Part shown: piece after piece, positions 24,770 through 33,286 of the stretch
Layout of the letters: each line of letters begins with the position of its first letter
How positions within the stretch are numbered: the stretch's first letter is position 1
Source: Oligoflexia bacterium
GTDB taxonomy: Bacteria; Bdellovibrionota; UBA1018
Reading direction: 5' to 3'
Assembly: GCA_903895855.1 (NCBI GenBank)
Contig: CAITVN010000080.1
Coordinates: forward strand, 1-48,091
DNA: 48,091 nt
Notes under the pieces: generated by a model
Databases searched by the model: none
The model's input: only the letters and a program-made list of their open reading frames with translations
What the model was told of the DNA's origin: nothing
Translations under genes and position numbers: made by a program

Positions 24770-26755
24770 CTAAAAATTTCTTCGCAACCCCAACTCAGCG
24801 GTATGAGCAGACCCATTAGTCTGGGCTTGCGCGCGCCATTCCCAATTAGGGCCAAGCCACTCACCTGCCCAATGCGAAACCTGAAACACCGCCTCGGGCT
24901 GAAAGGCAACTACTGAAGCGGTATAGGCGTAATCAAGGTAGCCACCCAAGCCTACCTTCCACGAATCAGACAGGCGATAAAAATACATGGGATGTAACCC
25001 GAGTGAAGCGTAAACACCCCGATGCGGGCTTGAATTCGAACTGATGTACCCTGCCTGCATTTTTAGCAGCGGCGAGAGTACGACGTTTTCACATCTAAAG
25101 GTAACGCCTCCCTCACCCACAAAAGACCAACGCGTGCACTCATTACGATCGCAAAACTGCGGGTGATCACGGCCGATGTCAAACCCCCAAGACAAAGCTT
25201 TTGTAATCGGGTGAAAGTGACTCAAGGTTAAAACCTTGATGAAATGAAAATTTTCAAGAACCCAATCTTTCGATTGAGAAAAGTAGCGGCCCTCGAACTC
25301 TAAAAATCGCACTTCAAGCTCTGACGGACTGGCCTTACCCGCTTGAATGATCTCGTTATTAGCCGGGCGAATAATGAAACTCGCAAATGACCCTAAGGTG
25401 TTTTCGGCGCCGTAGCCAAGACCGAAAGTGATCGGCCCGTGAGTGTCTTTCGGATCAGAATATTTCGGTTTTTCAATCTGTAGCGCCTGCGAATGAACCT
25501 TGAGTTTTGAACGCCGAATGAGTAACTCTTTTCTCACTCCTTCAAACTGTTCTGGGTGGCCAGTACCAGCCAGTTTTTGAGAAAAATCAAGAAACTCTAC
25601 CCAAGCATCAATCACCCGAGTTTGCCCATCAACCGAAACTGTCGCCAACTCAGAGTCGATGAGCTTGAGCTCGTCAGCACTCACACTGCCCGGCTTTCTA
25701 ATGATCTTTTTTAAGATCACTTGCTCAGCTGAGTTGAGTAACTCATAGCGCGCCAAGAACTGCCGCCAATTAGACGCCTGAAAATGACTTTCGCCCACAA
25801 GGCCTGGGTAATTTGCAATTTCGCGAACCGTGTCTGACGGAATCACCCAGGTTCGAAATTTCGGAGTGAGCTCAACTTCTGGTTTAGCCGCTTCGATTAA
25901 TAACATCGGCAACCACGAACAGTTCTCATCAAAATAGTAGTACTCTTGAAAATGCTTACCGAACTCCCAAGCACTGTTCACAATAGCCGTGAGCTCGTCG
26001 CCCGAGAGATTGAGCGGGTACTCCCAAAGGTCTCTCGATTCTGAATTATTGTATTCTTGTAGTTTGACATAATAAGGAGTGAGACTCAATTCGCCCTTAA
26101 ACCCGCCCGATAATCCCTTAATCATGTACAGCAACGTGTTTTGGGTATCGATGCTTGCGGCGTAACTCAAGCCCACGTCGAGTAGCTCTAGTTGCGACGT
26201 CGAGTTTTCACGTAGGTGCAGCTTAATCAGCGTGTGCCCAAACATCGAAGCCGCGCTTTGCGGGTAGTAAGAAGAAAAAACCAACGAAGCACCGACAACG
26301 TCGATGCCTTTTCTCCAATCATCGAGCGCCTTGCAATTCACACGTTTCAAACCGTATTCAGAAAAGAGCTTCAACTGATTGTCTAAAAAGGCCAACCGAG
26401 CCGGAAAACGACACTGTGCGTGTTCATCGGGTTTCGCTAAATCTTCAGAGTCGAAAAAACGATTCACATTGGCAATGAGTTCGGCTTTCAAATCGGTTCG
26501 ACCAGTCGGGGCCAGGTAAAACCGCGAATCACGAATTAAACCCGAATCTTTCTTGATCAGGCGATTCTGATAGAAAAGAATTTTTCGCCAATGCGGCATC
26601 AACCACAATTGTTGTTCATCAATTTTTTTCAAGAGACCAGCAGGAGCATCTGCGAACGCAGTTTTACCCCCCGTGAGGCTCAGAAGGCCCATGCAGTAAA
26701 CGATGAAAACTGAGCCGAAGCTAATCTTTTTGACGTCAAAACGCATCATCATCAA
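24770..26755 (-). CDS. DUF4105 (Lnb N-terminal-like) envelope protein with C-terminal beta-barrel
   Basis: A 661-residue exported protein. After a signal peptide (to about residue 36, TAFADA) comes the DUF4105/Lnb N-terminal domain. Its landmarks are WLMPHWRKILFYQNR, CRFPARLAFLDNQLK, SSYYPQSAASMFGHTLIKL and a later YYFDENCSWLPMLLIE. In this family the histidine after FG and the cysteine in the NCS motif are thought to form a thiol active site, as in lipoprotein-modifying or peptidase-like enzymes. From about residue 430 alternating short strands with aromatic ends finish in AELGLRRNF, which looks like an outer-membrane barrel. Four ATG codons open the frame, so the exact start is uncertain. 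The protein's reaction is not established here. Confidence 0.75.
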   Translation of the reverse strand: MMMMRFDVKKISFGSVFIVYCMGLLSLTGGKTAFADAPAGLLKKIDEQQLWLMPHWRKILFYQNRLIKKDSGLIRDSRFYLAPTGRTDLKAELIANVNRFFDSEDLAKPDEHAQCRFPARLAFLDNQLKLFSEYGLKRVNCKALDDWRKGIDVVGASLVFSSYYPQSAASMFGHTLIKLHLRENSTSQLELLDVGLSYAASIDTQNTLLYMIKGLSGGFKGELSLTPYYVKLQEYNNSESRDLWEYPLNLSGDELTAIVNSAWEFGKHFQEYYYFDENCSWLPMLLIEAAKPEVELTPKFRTWVIPSDTVREIANYPGLVGESHFQASNWRQFLARYELLNSAEQVILKKIIRKPGSVSADELKLIDSELATVSVDGQTRVIDAWVEFLDFSQKLAGTGHPEQFEGVRKELLIRRSKLKVHSQALQIEKPKYSDPKDTHGPITFGLGYGAENTLGSFASFIIRPANNEIIQAGKASPSELEVRFLEFEGRYFSQSKDWVLENFHFIKVLTLSHFHPITKALSWGFDIGRDHPQFCDRNECTRWSFVGEGGVTFRCENVVLSPLLKMQAGYISSNSSPHRGVYASLGLHPMYFYRLSDSWKVGLGGYLDYAYTASVVAFQPEAVFQVSHWAGEWLGPNWEWRAQAQTNGSAHTAELGLRRNF

Positions 26756-26790
26756 ATAAGAGACTTAGGGTAAATAGAAAAGCAAAAAAA

Positions 26791-26830
26791 AGCCGATGCT
26801 CCCATTTAAGTGGAAACATCGGCTCCAATT
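26791..26830. terminator. Bidirectional Rho-independent terminator
   Basis: A hairpin with arms AGCCGATG and CATCGGCT (26791-26824), with further pairing CCCA/TGG, has an A-run on its left and a T-run on its right. It can terminate in either direction. It ends the DUF3015 transcript on the minus strand and isolates the DUF4105 gene. Confidence 0.75.
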
Positions 26831-26850
26831 TTTTAAATTTCGCTTCTAAA

Positions 26851-27390
26851 TTAGCCTAGAAGGTCACAGTGTGCTTTTAGGTTTTCATTTTTCTGAATCG
26901 ACTCTCTGTAACGATTGAGAACTTCTTTCGAGTTCGTATCTTTAAAGATTTCGCCATACTGATTTTGACTGTGCTTAGCGAATTCAGCTTTGTCTTGGCA
27001 TCCCAAAACTTCAGCCAAACCATCAAGGTGCGTGCCTTGTCCAGCAGCGGCTTCTTTACTTAGGCTTGCATAATTAGCATCGAGATAGACTTCTTGTTCC
27101 ATCGCGGTTTGTTGACCATCAGGTACGCAGTTTGACGTACCCGAACTCATGGCCCAGGTTGGACTAGCAAACGAAATGTATTGTCCAATGACGTAATGAA
27201 CGAGTGCGACTCCGAGTTGTCCGCCCATGTCATCTTTTTGAATGACGTAGGTACCCAGTCCGCAACCGGCCATGCCATATTTGCGCTTATATTTGCCAGA
27301 CTTTGCCCCTTCAGCGGCAGAAACTGACGAAACTAAACCCGTTTGAATTAAGAAAAAACTAAGTGTTAAGAATCCAATGATTTTTTTCAT
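26851..27390 (-). CDS. DUF3015 family exported protein (second copy)
   Basis: A 179-residue exported protein of unknown function. ATG 27390 starts a signal peptide (MKKIIGFLTLSFFLIQTG to VSAAEG); the open frame upstream overlaps the neighbour and is not needed. It has the DUF3015 pattern KYGMAGCGLGTYV, a variable centre, MSSGTSNCVPDG, an EQEVYLDANYASLSKEAAAG stretch and a C-terminal cysteine before DLLG. Four cysteines probably form disulfides in the periplasm. It lies 22 bp after a paralogue and before a strong terminator, so both are one transcript. Confidence 0.8.
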   Translation of the reverse strand: MKKIIGFLTLSFFLIQTGLVSSVSAAEGAKSGKYKRKYGMAGCGLGTYVIQKDDMGGQLGVALVHYVIGQYISFASPTWAMSSGTSNCVPDGQQTAMEQEVYLDANYASLSKEAAAGQGTHLDGLAEVLGCQDKAEFAKHSQNQYGEIFKDTNSKEVLNRYRESIQKNENLKAHCDLLG

Positions 27391-27412
27391 TATTTTGTTT
27401 TCTTTCTGTTCG

Positions 27413-27913
27413 TTAGATTGCGTTACACTGAGCCTTGAGGTCTGGCTTCGCGTTGATTTCGCCTTTAATCGCATCTAAAACAGCTAAGGCACCTGGTTCA
27501 GAGAAAATCTTTGAGTAAGCGCCTTGTAGCGTTGCTCGAAAATTTTGATCAGCGTTTGGCTGACAGTCCATCAGTTTTTGAAGTACCACTAGCGTGTCAC
27601 CCGAACCTTGAGCCACATCTTTTGAAAGAGTCGCAAGATTTGAAGTCACGAAGTTTTCTTGAGCTACCCAAGTTTCATTGGTTGGCGTACAGTTTGAAGT
27701 GCCGCTGGTGATCGCAAACGGTGAACCAAAGGTACCGTTAGTGGTGGCTGCAGAAACCTGCGAACCTCCGCTACCGAATACGATTGAACCCACTCCGCAA
27801 CCTGCCATACCATATTTATAATCGTCGGCACGAGCAGAAGATTGTGAAAACACCCCCACTGCAATCATTGCCAATTGAAGTAACGCTTTACTACTGAAAC
27901 ATAATTGTCTCAT
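27413..27913 (-). CDS. DUF3015 family exported protein (first copy)
   Basis: A 166-residue exported protein with a strong ribosome site (AAGGAG, eight bases before ATG 27913) and a signal peptide (KALLQLAMIAVGVFSQSSARA). It shares with its neighbour YKYGMAGCGVGSIVFG, AITSGTSNCTPTN, a NLATLSKDVAQG stretch and a C-terminal KAQCNAI. The centre differs, consistent with an old duplication. It is divergent from the hydrolase gene at 28014, about 100 bp away. Function unknown. Confidence 0.8.
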   Translation of the reverse strand: MRQLCFSSKALLQLAMIAVGVFSQSSARADDYKYGMAGCGVGSIVFGSGGSQVSAATTNGTFGSPFAITSGTSNCTPTNETWVAQENFVTSNLATLSKDVAQGSGDTLVVLQKLMDCQPNADQNFRATLQGAYSKIFSEPGALAVLDAIKGEINAKPDLKAQCNAI

Positions 27914-28013
27914 GAATGACTCCTTTCTTAAGAGTTTTAAAGATTTTTAGGTAAGAGTGAATTTCAGTCAAGATTTTATTGAAAAATTTGGTGAAGAAAG
28001 TTCAAAGTACTTC

Positions 28014-28970
28014 ATGGTTCTTCATCATCGTCATCAACTACGTCTTTGTCTGCAAAAGCTGGTTGCAAAGTTTTCAATTGCGTGTCTGCTCGCTTGGGGG
28101 TTCGGTTGCAGCTCGATGCTGTACTACCCCTCGCATGAGATGCTTTACCCGCCCGAAAAAAAAATTCACCAAAGCCCAGAAGAAGTAGCCTTTTTTTCTC
28201 GCGACGGCGCCGAACTCGCGGGTTGGTATTTTTCTTCTGAAAAAAATCGCCAGCGTGAGCCAACGGCAGAAGAAAAGCCCCCCAAAGCGTTAGTCATCTT
28301 TTTTCACGGCAACGGCGAAAACATGACGTCACACTACCTAAGTTTAGCTTGGATACTAGAACATCAAGTCGATTATTTTATTTTTGATTATCAAGGTTAT
28401 GGCATTTCACCAGGAACTCCCAGTCAGAGAAAAACCGTCGACGACGGAGCCGGCGCCATTTCGTGGGCTCAAGACTATTTGAGAAAGAACCATTGGGAAT
28501 CGAAAACACCCCTAGTCATCTTGGCTCAAAGTTTAGGAGGCGCAGTCGCCCTCAGAGGGTTGACCGAATTGTCAGTTGAAGCCAAGCAGCAAGTTCGACT
28601 GGTTCTTCTGGATTCGACCTTCATCGAGTACACCGATGCGACCCGCTCGGTGCTCAGTCAACATTGGCTGACTTGGCCTTTTCAGTGGCTAGGTGAAATC
28701 GTCATTTCAGATAAATTTAGCGCCAAAGGCCTGCTCAACGAATTGCCTCAGGCTGCTACCTACGTCGTGATGCATGGAGATCACGATCGAACGATCGATT
28801 ATTCATTGGGCGAAGATCTTTTCAATCGCCTACCCACCAACAATAAAGCCTTCTGGAAAGTAAGCGGCGGAACCCACACCAGCGGTTTCTGGCAAAAGAA
28901 CCCTGAGTTTCGCACAAAATTCTTGAATGCGATTGAAGGGGTCAGCAGCCACGGCATTAAACTCGAATAG
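28014..28970 (+). CDS. Lipoprotein alpha/beta hydrolase
   Basis: A 318-residue serine hydrolase. ATG 28014 is preferred because the basic start leads directly into a signal segment with lipobox-like WGFGC-SS (residue about 32). A GTG 57 bases upstream with a weak AGG site would add an acidic tail unsuited to export. The fold's landmarks are VIFFHGNGENMTSH (oxyanion region), FDYQGYGISPG, the nucleophile elbow LAQSLGGAVALRG, the acid in VMHGDHDRTIDY and the histidine in SGGTHTSGFW. It resembles the BEM46/ABHD13-type group of membrane-tethered hydrolases. The substrate is unknown. Confidence 0.82.
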   Translation: MVLHHRHQLRLCLQKLVAKFSIACLLAWGFGCSSMLYYPSHEMLYPPEKKIHQSPEEVAFFSRDGAELAGWYFSSEKNRQREPTAEEKPPKALVIFFHGNGENMTSHYLSLAWILEHQVDYFIFDYQGYGISPGTPSQRKTVDDGAGAISWAQDYLRKNHWESKTPLVILAQSLGGAVALRGLTELSVEAKQQVRLVLLDSTFIEYTDATRSVLSQHWLTWPFQWLGEIVISDKFSAKGLLNELPQAATYVVMHGDHDRTIDYSLGEDLFNRLPTNNKAFWKVSGGTHTSGFWQKNPEFRTKFLNAIEGVSSHGIKLE

Positions 28971-28982
28971 CGCTTCTTATGG

Positions 28983-29238
28983 TTCGATCATTCAAATTCA
29001 TCTACCTAGGCTGGGGTAAAAAAGGGTTCCTGCAAGCGTTATGCGTCTTACGAGTAGGGCATTTTAGGCACCGTTTTTTTTCGGAACCGACATCGTGTCG
29101 TCGCCCGCTATGGCGCATCATGCGCCGCGGGAGTCCGAAAAAAGACGGTGCCTAAAATGCCCTACTCGTAAGTGCAGGCAATGCAGGACGCAGCCCCTTT
29201 ATTATCCCAGCCTAGGTAGATGAATTTGAATGATCGAA
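28983..29238. repeat. 256-bp nested palindrome between convergent genes
   Basis: The outer arms, 28983-29015 and 29206-29238, are perfect 33-bp inverted repeats (left arm starts TTCGATCATTCAAATTCATC). The inner arms, 29047-29085 and 29134-29172, pair over 39 bp with one mismatch (left arm starts CTTACGAGTAGGGCATTTTA). The sequence between outer and inner arms is only partly complementary. The 48-bp centre holds two small hairpins (CGACATCGTGTCG and GGCGCATCATGCGCC). No coding frame explains it. It may be a miniature inverted-repeat element, a very large hairpin RNA, or a bidirectional transcription barrier. Confidence 0.85.
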
Positions 29239-29295
29239 AAGAGCGAGAGCCGTAGCCTGAAACCTAAATTAAGAATCTATCCGGAAGCAGCCGAC

Positions 29296-29613
29296 TCAGT
29301 CTTTTTTTTTCGCTTTGAAGCTCATGCGAATATTCAATTCGACATCGTTTCGACTTAAGAACTCTTCGACCAAAGCCGCTGGGTCAAGTTTCTCAGTGGC
29401 TCGATCAATGATTTCAGTTGAGAGCTTCGACAGAAATTCATTCTTAGTCTTGCCGGCAGACTCTAAAATTCCACCCATGAGCTCTTTAGGTAGCTTAATT
29501 TCAGAGACCAAACCGCGCAAACTTTCTTCAGTGAGAAAAATTGCGCCCACGCCGACGGTCAATACTTTTTTTACTAAATCAGATGCTTTCGATTGGAGGT
29601 CATCAGCTGCCAT
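29296..29613 (-). CDS. Small conserved-looking protein, last gene of the pgsA-glpX operon
   Basis: A 105-residue cytoplasmic protein. It is helical, with a short hydrophobic stretch (VKKVLTVGVGAIFLTE) and amphipathic helices (LSKLSTEIIDRATEKLDP), and ends in a Lys-rich tail (RMSFKAKKKD). ATG 29613 is chosen; GTG 29622 is possible. It follows the RatA-like gene by 15 bp as the last gene of a seven-gene run. The composition recalls phasin-like or other coat-like helical proteins, but I do not recognise it and assign no function. Confidence 0.6.
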   Translation of the reverse strand: MAADDLQSKASDLVKKVLTVGVGAIFLTEESLRGLVSEIKLPKELMGGILESAGKTKNEFLSKLSTEIIDRATEKLDPAALVEEFLSRNDVELNIRMSFKAKKKD

Positions 29614-29628
29614 TGGAGTCACCCGCCT

Positions 29629-30060
29629 TTATTTAGCTTTTTTAGCCTGTTTTTCGAAGCCTTTAACCATACCAGGAAGGTTGCCCTTCACTAGCTTGCC
29701 CAAGATAAATCCGGGAACCGGAATCTTGAATTCAACGTCAAGGTAATACCGCGCTTCACACTTCGATGCCCCAGCGTCTTTAATTTCCCAACCGCCGTCA
29801 TTTTTTTTGAAAAAATCACTTTCAACGAGCTTCCACTTCACGGTGCCTTTTTCGGGGTCAGCCACCAAGTCTAGAGTGTACGAAACGTCTTTCATTAATG
29901 ACACGAAATACGTCACCCTCGCCGTATTGCCCTCACGCTTGTCGATTCGTATTTTCGTTACGTTTTCGACAAACTTAGGGTAATTTTCGTAATCGGTAAT
30001 TGTCTTTAACAACTGATCTTTACTGACGCTTAAGACTTCCTTGACTTCAGCTTGTGCCAT
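29629..30060 (-). CDS. RatA/START-like (SRPBCC) hydrophobic-ligand protein
   Basis: A 143-residue SRPBCC-fold protein of the polyketide-cyclase/RatA/Coq10 type. ATG 30060 (MAQAEVKEVL) follows GGAAG and is preferred to an in-frame start 60 bases upstream that overlaps glpX. The family landmarks are a first strand EVLSVSKDQLLKTITDYENY with PKFVENV, a central VTYFVSLMKDVSYTLDL and a long C-terminal helix GNLPGMVKGFEKQ. Such proteins bind lipid-like ligands such as quinones, or bind the ribosome. Its place between glpX and a small helical protein does not decide which. Cytoplasmic. Confidence 0.75.
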   Translation of the reverse strand: MAQAEVKEVLSVSKDQLLKTITDYENYPKFVENVTKIRIDKREGNTARVTYFVSLMKDVSYTLDLVADPEKGTVKWKLVESDFFKKNDGGWEIKDAGASKCEARYYLDVEFKIPVPGFILGKLVKGNLPGMVKGFEKQAKKAK

Positions 30061-30097
30061 TGGCGGGATTCTTCCTTTCGTGAACTCTCGTTGGTCT

Positions 30098-31054
30098 CTA
30101 GTATTTCGGTTTTCTTGCAAAATGGTGTTCGGCGTGAATAAAACGAACGGTTCCGCTCTCAGAACGCATCACCACCGAGTGGGTCGTAGCCCCTCCGCGT
30201 GAAAAGATGACGCCATCAAGAAAAGTGCCGTGCGTGACGCCAGTTGCGCAAAACATGACATTGCCCTTTGCCAACTCATCGATCAAATAAACCTTATTGA
30301 GATCGCGAATTCCCATTTTCAATGCGCGAGCTTTTTCTTGTTCGTTACGAAACGTCAGTTGACCTTGAAAATCGCCGCCCATACAGCGAAGAGCGGCTGC
30401 TGAGATGACTCCTTCTGGTGCGCCACCCGTGCCAATCAACATATCGACGCCGCTACCTTTTTTGCAGGTCGCAATAGCCGCCGAAACGTCACCGTCGCCA
30501 ATGAGCCAAATTCGAGCTCCCGCTTGCCTTACCTCAGCGATCAGTTCAGCGTGTCTGGGGCGATCTAAGATCACAACGGTCAAGTCTTCGACCTCACAAC
30601 CCTTGATTTTCGCCACTTCTTTTAAATTCTTAGTCGCGGTTTCGTTGAGGTCAACTGCACCTTTAGCCTCTGGACCTACGGCAATTTTTTTCATGTACGT
30701 ATCGGGTGCGTGCAAGAAATTGCCTTCTTCGGCAATCGCAATGACTGAGATTGAATTGCTGCCACCACTCGCGCAAATCGTCGTACCCTCAAGCGGGTCA
30801 AGCGCTAAGTCTAGCCGCGGCCCGCCTGAGCCTTTTCCAACCTTTTCACCAATGTAAAGCATCGGCGCCTCATCGCGCTCGCCTTCGCCGATCACCACAG
30901 TACCTTCGAACGAAATCGAGTTTAACATTTTTCGCATGGCCTCAACGGCAGCATGATCGGCGATTTTCTCATCACCTCGGCCCATGTAGCGAGCGCTATC
31001 AAGCGCAGCCATTTCAGTGACACGAACAAATTCTAAAGCAAAGTTACGATCCAT
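30098..31054 (-). CDS. glpX: Fructose-1,6-bisphosphatase, class II
   Basis: Hydrolyses fructose 1,6-bisphosphate to fructose 6-phosphate in gluconeogenesis. The protein (318 residues, usual length) shows ALDSARYMGRGDEKIADHAA near the N-terminus, VVIGEGERDEAPMLYIGE, the metal- and substrate-binding LALDPLEGTTICASGG, WLIGDGDVSAAIATC, MLIGTGGAPEGVISAAAL and GVTHGTFLDGV. All are characteristic of GlpX. The start overlaps the end of the PilZ gene by 11 bp. Being in an operon with a phospholipid-synthesis gene suggests housekeeping co-expression rather than a shared pathway. Confidence 0.95.
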   Translation of the reverse strand: MDRNFALEFVRVTEMAALDSARYMGRGDEKIADHAAVEAMRKMLNSISFEGTVVIGEGERDEAPMLYIGEKVGKGSGGPRLDLALDPLEGTTICASGGSNSISVIAIAEEGNFLHAPDTYMKKIAVGPEAKGAVDLNETATKNLKEVAKIKGCEVEDLTVVILDRPRHAELIAEVRQAGARIWLIGDGDVSAAIATCKKGSGVDMLIGTGGAPEGVISAAALRCMGGDFQGQLTFRNEQEKARALKMGIRDLNKVYLIDELAKGNVMFCATGVTHGTFLDGVIFSRGGATTHSVVMRSESGTVRFIHAEHHFARKPKY

Positions 31055-31769
31055 GATGCCCCTCGATTGTGAGTACAGAAATACATTTCTTTTTCAATTC
31101 TACGCTTAAGTTAGAACTTAAAATGAGCCGTTTTGCAATTCCCAATTTTTCAGAACTAGGTGCCAAATCTAGCTCAAAATCTGAACTATCAAGACTGAAA
31201 ATACCTCGGCTCTCGGATTGTTTACCGTTGCTAATCAATTTTCCGGTCTTGAGTTCTTGATCTTCAAAAAAAACACACAAGCCGTGCATCACGAGTGCCA
31301 AGCTTCTGAATTCACCTTCGCCGTGCTGCCAAATCCAGAATTCAGCCCCTGCCGCACCATGGTACCACAAAGAACCATCGAGCGAGGGCCTCAAACTCAT
31401 CGACTTGCCAAGCCGTTCAGGGTCGAGGTAAGAGCGAATCGATTGCTTCACCTCTGGATTGAGCTCAATAAACTCACACCCAACCCAGTGACGGTTGACA
31501 TGCCTAACAAAAACACTGACCGAGCATTTCTCACCATCTAAATTGACTATTCCCTCAAAACGTGAACCCGCGGTGAATAGAATCAAATCTTCGGGGTCAA
31601 TGATTTTGATACCCATACCCTGTTCAGTCAGATCGCTGATTAAGAAAATTTTTCCGTTTCCGGCATGACGAAACTGCTCGCGCGCTAAGGGTACTCTCGA
31701 AAATCGTCTGCGCTCACTTTGTGTTTTTTGCATTGAATTGACCGGTTGATTAGGAGTGTGACTCGTCAT
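31044..31769 (-). CDS. PilZ-domain protein with an unidentified C-terminal half
   Basis: A 241-residue likely cyclic-di-GMP receptor. The N-terminal half is a PilZ domain. The binding motifs are ERRRFSRVPL (RxxxR) near residues 19-28, and SDLTEQGMGI (D/NxSxxG type, with threonine in place of serine) near 45-54. The strands end at WVGCEFIEL. The C-terminal 120 residues (from about GSLWYHGAAGAEFWIW) show no family I know and contain a WIW cluster. ATG 31769 overlaps the upstream gene's stop by four bases (ATGA). It may link cyclic-di-GMP, also turned over by the HD-GYP protein at 11200, to envelope behaviour. Confidence 0.78.
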   Translation of the reverse strand: MTSHTPNQPVNSMQKTQSERRRFSRVPLAREQFRHAGNGKIFLISDLTEQGMGIKIIDPEDLILFTAGSRFEGIVNLDGEKCSVSVFVRHVNRHWVGCEFIELNPEVKQSIRSYLDPERLGKSMSLRPSLDGSLWYHGAAGAEFWIWQHGEGEFRSLALVMHGLCVFFEDQELKTGKLISNGKQSESRGIFSLDSSDFELDLAPSSEKLGIAKRLILSSNLSVELKKKCISVLTIEGHHGS

Positions 31770-32485
31770 GGATTAACCTCTTTTTTGGTGTCTTCGAGAA
31801 ATTCTCTCATACGTCGCCCTGTAAACTCAAATACGATTTCAGCGCCCTTAGTGACAATCAGTTTTGGAGGCCACTGACCTGATGAGGTCAACCCTCCAGA
31901 AAAAGAAACTAACGTACCCGGTTCTTTCACTTGCCCTTTGCCTGGCCCCAGGGTCAGGCCTTCAGAAATTTGGGTAAACACCATCTCGCCCTTTAGACCT
32001 TGAAAATGTCCCAAAATAATTTCGTACTTGATCACCGTAGGCGAGACTTCTGTAAACTGAACTAACGAACGTAGGTAATATTTCCAAACGCCGCCTTCAA
32101 TCCAAAGCTGATTTTTTTGTCGATTGAAATCAGCCTTCTCGACAAATGGCACCTTTTCAACATAAATACGGTAATTAGTCATACCGGCCTTTGTTCGCTC
32201 AATAGACGCTTTAACGAACATTGACGTTTCAAAAGCATATTGAGTGAGTAATGGCCTAGGCGGTGTCACCGGCAATTCATTGAGGCTTGCGACGGCCTTA
32301 ACTTCGCGGTCAGAAATGAGTGCGACCAATCGTTTCGAGGTAGCCAAAGAAGTAGACAATGAGACAGGCGAAGAGACAGACGAAACAACCGGCCCAAGCT
32401 CAACTGCCCAAGCGATCACGCCCCCCAAGAGCGACAAAGAGAACAATAAGGCGGTTTTCAATAATACTGCCCTGTTCTTACTCAC
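31766..32485 (-). CDS. Exported protein, possible START-like fold
   Basis: A 239-residue protein with an N-terminal signal segment (LLKTALLFSLSLLGGVIAWA) and a Ser/Val-rich spacer. The rest alternates strands and ends in a long helix-prone segment (EFTGRRMREFLEDTKK), and the middle reads like a helix-grip lipid-binding fold (FVKASIERTKAGMTNYRIYV, then KYEIILGHFQGLKGEMVF). This reading is tentative. Its start overlaps the pgsA stop by four bases, and its stop overlaps the PilZ start by four bases. That places it firmly in the operon between a phospholipid synthase and a cyclic-di-GMP receptor. Confidence 0.6.
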   Translation of the reverse strand: MSKNRAVLLKTALLFSLSLLGGVIAWAVELGPVVSSVSSPVSLSTSLATSKRLVALISDREVKAVASLNELPVTPPRPLLTQYAFETSMFVKASIERTKAGMTNYRIYVEKVPFVEKADFNRQKNQLWIEGGVWKYYLRSLVQFTEVSPTVIKYEIILGHFQGLKGEMVFTQISEGLTLGPGKGQVKEPGTLVSFSGGLTSSGQWPPKLIVTKGAEIVFEFTGRRMREFLEDTKKEVNP

Positions 32486-33264
32486 ACTGGCGGTTCTCTA
32501 CCTTCTTTTGCTGCTTTTTTGACTTCTTTAGAAATACGCTTAGCTAATCGGAGAGCCTTTCGTCTTTCGGCCCGCTCTTTTCTCACTTCTTTCACGCGCA
32601 CAAAAAAGGCGACTGCATAATCTTTTGCTGACCAAAGACTCAGACCTAACGAAATGTACAAAAGCACGAGACCGATATCATAAAGTGGAATCCCAAACAC
32701 CCCGGGCTTAGAAATCATGAACCCGATGGCAAACATCTGAGCCACTGTTTTATATTTGCCACCGTCTGAAGCCGAAATGATCATTCCCTCAGCACTTGCT
32801 AACGCTCGTAACCCTGTGATCGCAATCTCGCGACAAATGAGCAACATGACCACAATCGGATGAATTCGCCCCAACTCCTGAAGCATGACCAGCGATGAAA
32901 CGACCAAAAACTTGTCGGCAAGGGGGTCGAGTAGCTTACCATAAATGGTGACTACCTTCTGGGTTCGAGCGAGATACCCATCAAAATAGTCGGTGATACT
33001 GGCGACTCCGAAAACCAATGCGGCAGCAATATCCCAAGAATGCTCGCGCTTCATCATCAGCCCGATAACAATCGGAACAAACCCAATACGAATCATGGTC
33101 AATATATTCGGAGTGGTTCCGAACTTGAGTTCATCGTGAGGCTCTGGCCCTTCATGAGCCTCGTCACCGTGACTGTCTGAAACGTGCCCCTCTGAAGCGT
33201 GCGCATCAGACACTTCAGTCTCGTCTGGTTTATTTTCATTTCCGTCGACCATAGAAAACAGCAT
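32482..33264 (-). CDS. pgsA: CDP-diacylglycerol-glycerol-3-phosphate 3-phosphatidyltransferase
   Basis: Makes phosphatidylglycerophosphate from CDP-diacylglycerol and glycerol 3-phosphate, the committed step to phosphatidylglycerol and cardiolipin; inner membrane. The CDP-alcohol phosphotransferase motif is complete: DYFDGYLART, then GKLLDPLADK. The first cytoplasmic helix NILTMIRIGFVPIVIGLMM and four later membrane segments are present. At 260 residues it is longer than the usual 180-200: there is an acidic His/Glu/Asp-rich N-terminal tail of about 50 residues (HASEGHVSDSHGDEAHEG), which could bind metal or be simply disordered, and a basic C-terminal tail. It starts 22 bp after the cobalamin adenosyltransferase gene. 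Confidence 0.92.
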   Translation of the reverse strand: MLFSMVDGNENKPDETEVSDAHASEGHVSDSHGDEAHEGPEPHDELKFGTTPNILTMIRIGFVPIVIGLMMKREHSWDIAAALVFGVASITDYFDGYLARTQKVVTIYGKLLDPLADKFLVVSSLVMLQELGRIHPIVVMLLICREIAITGLRALASAEGMIISASDGGKYKTVAQMFAIGFMISKPGVFGIPLYDIGLVLLYISLGLSLWSAKDYAVAFFVRVKEVRKERAERRKALRLAKRISKEVKKAAKEGREPPV

Positions 33265-33286
33265 GCTACGTTATTCCTATCATTTC

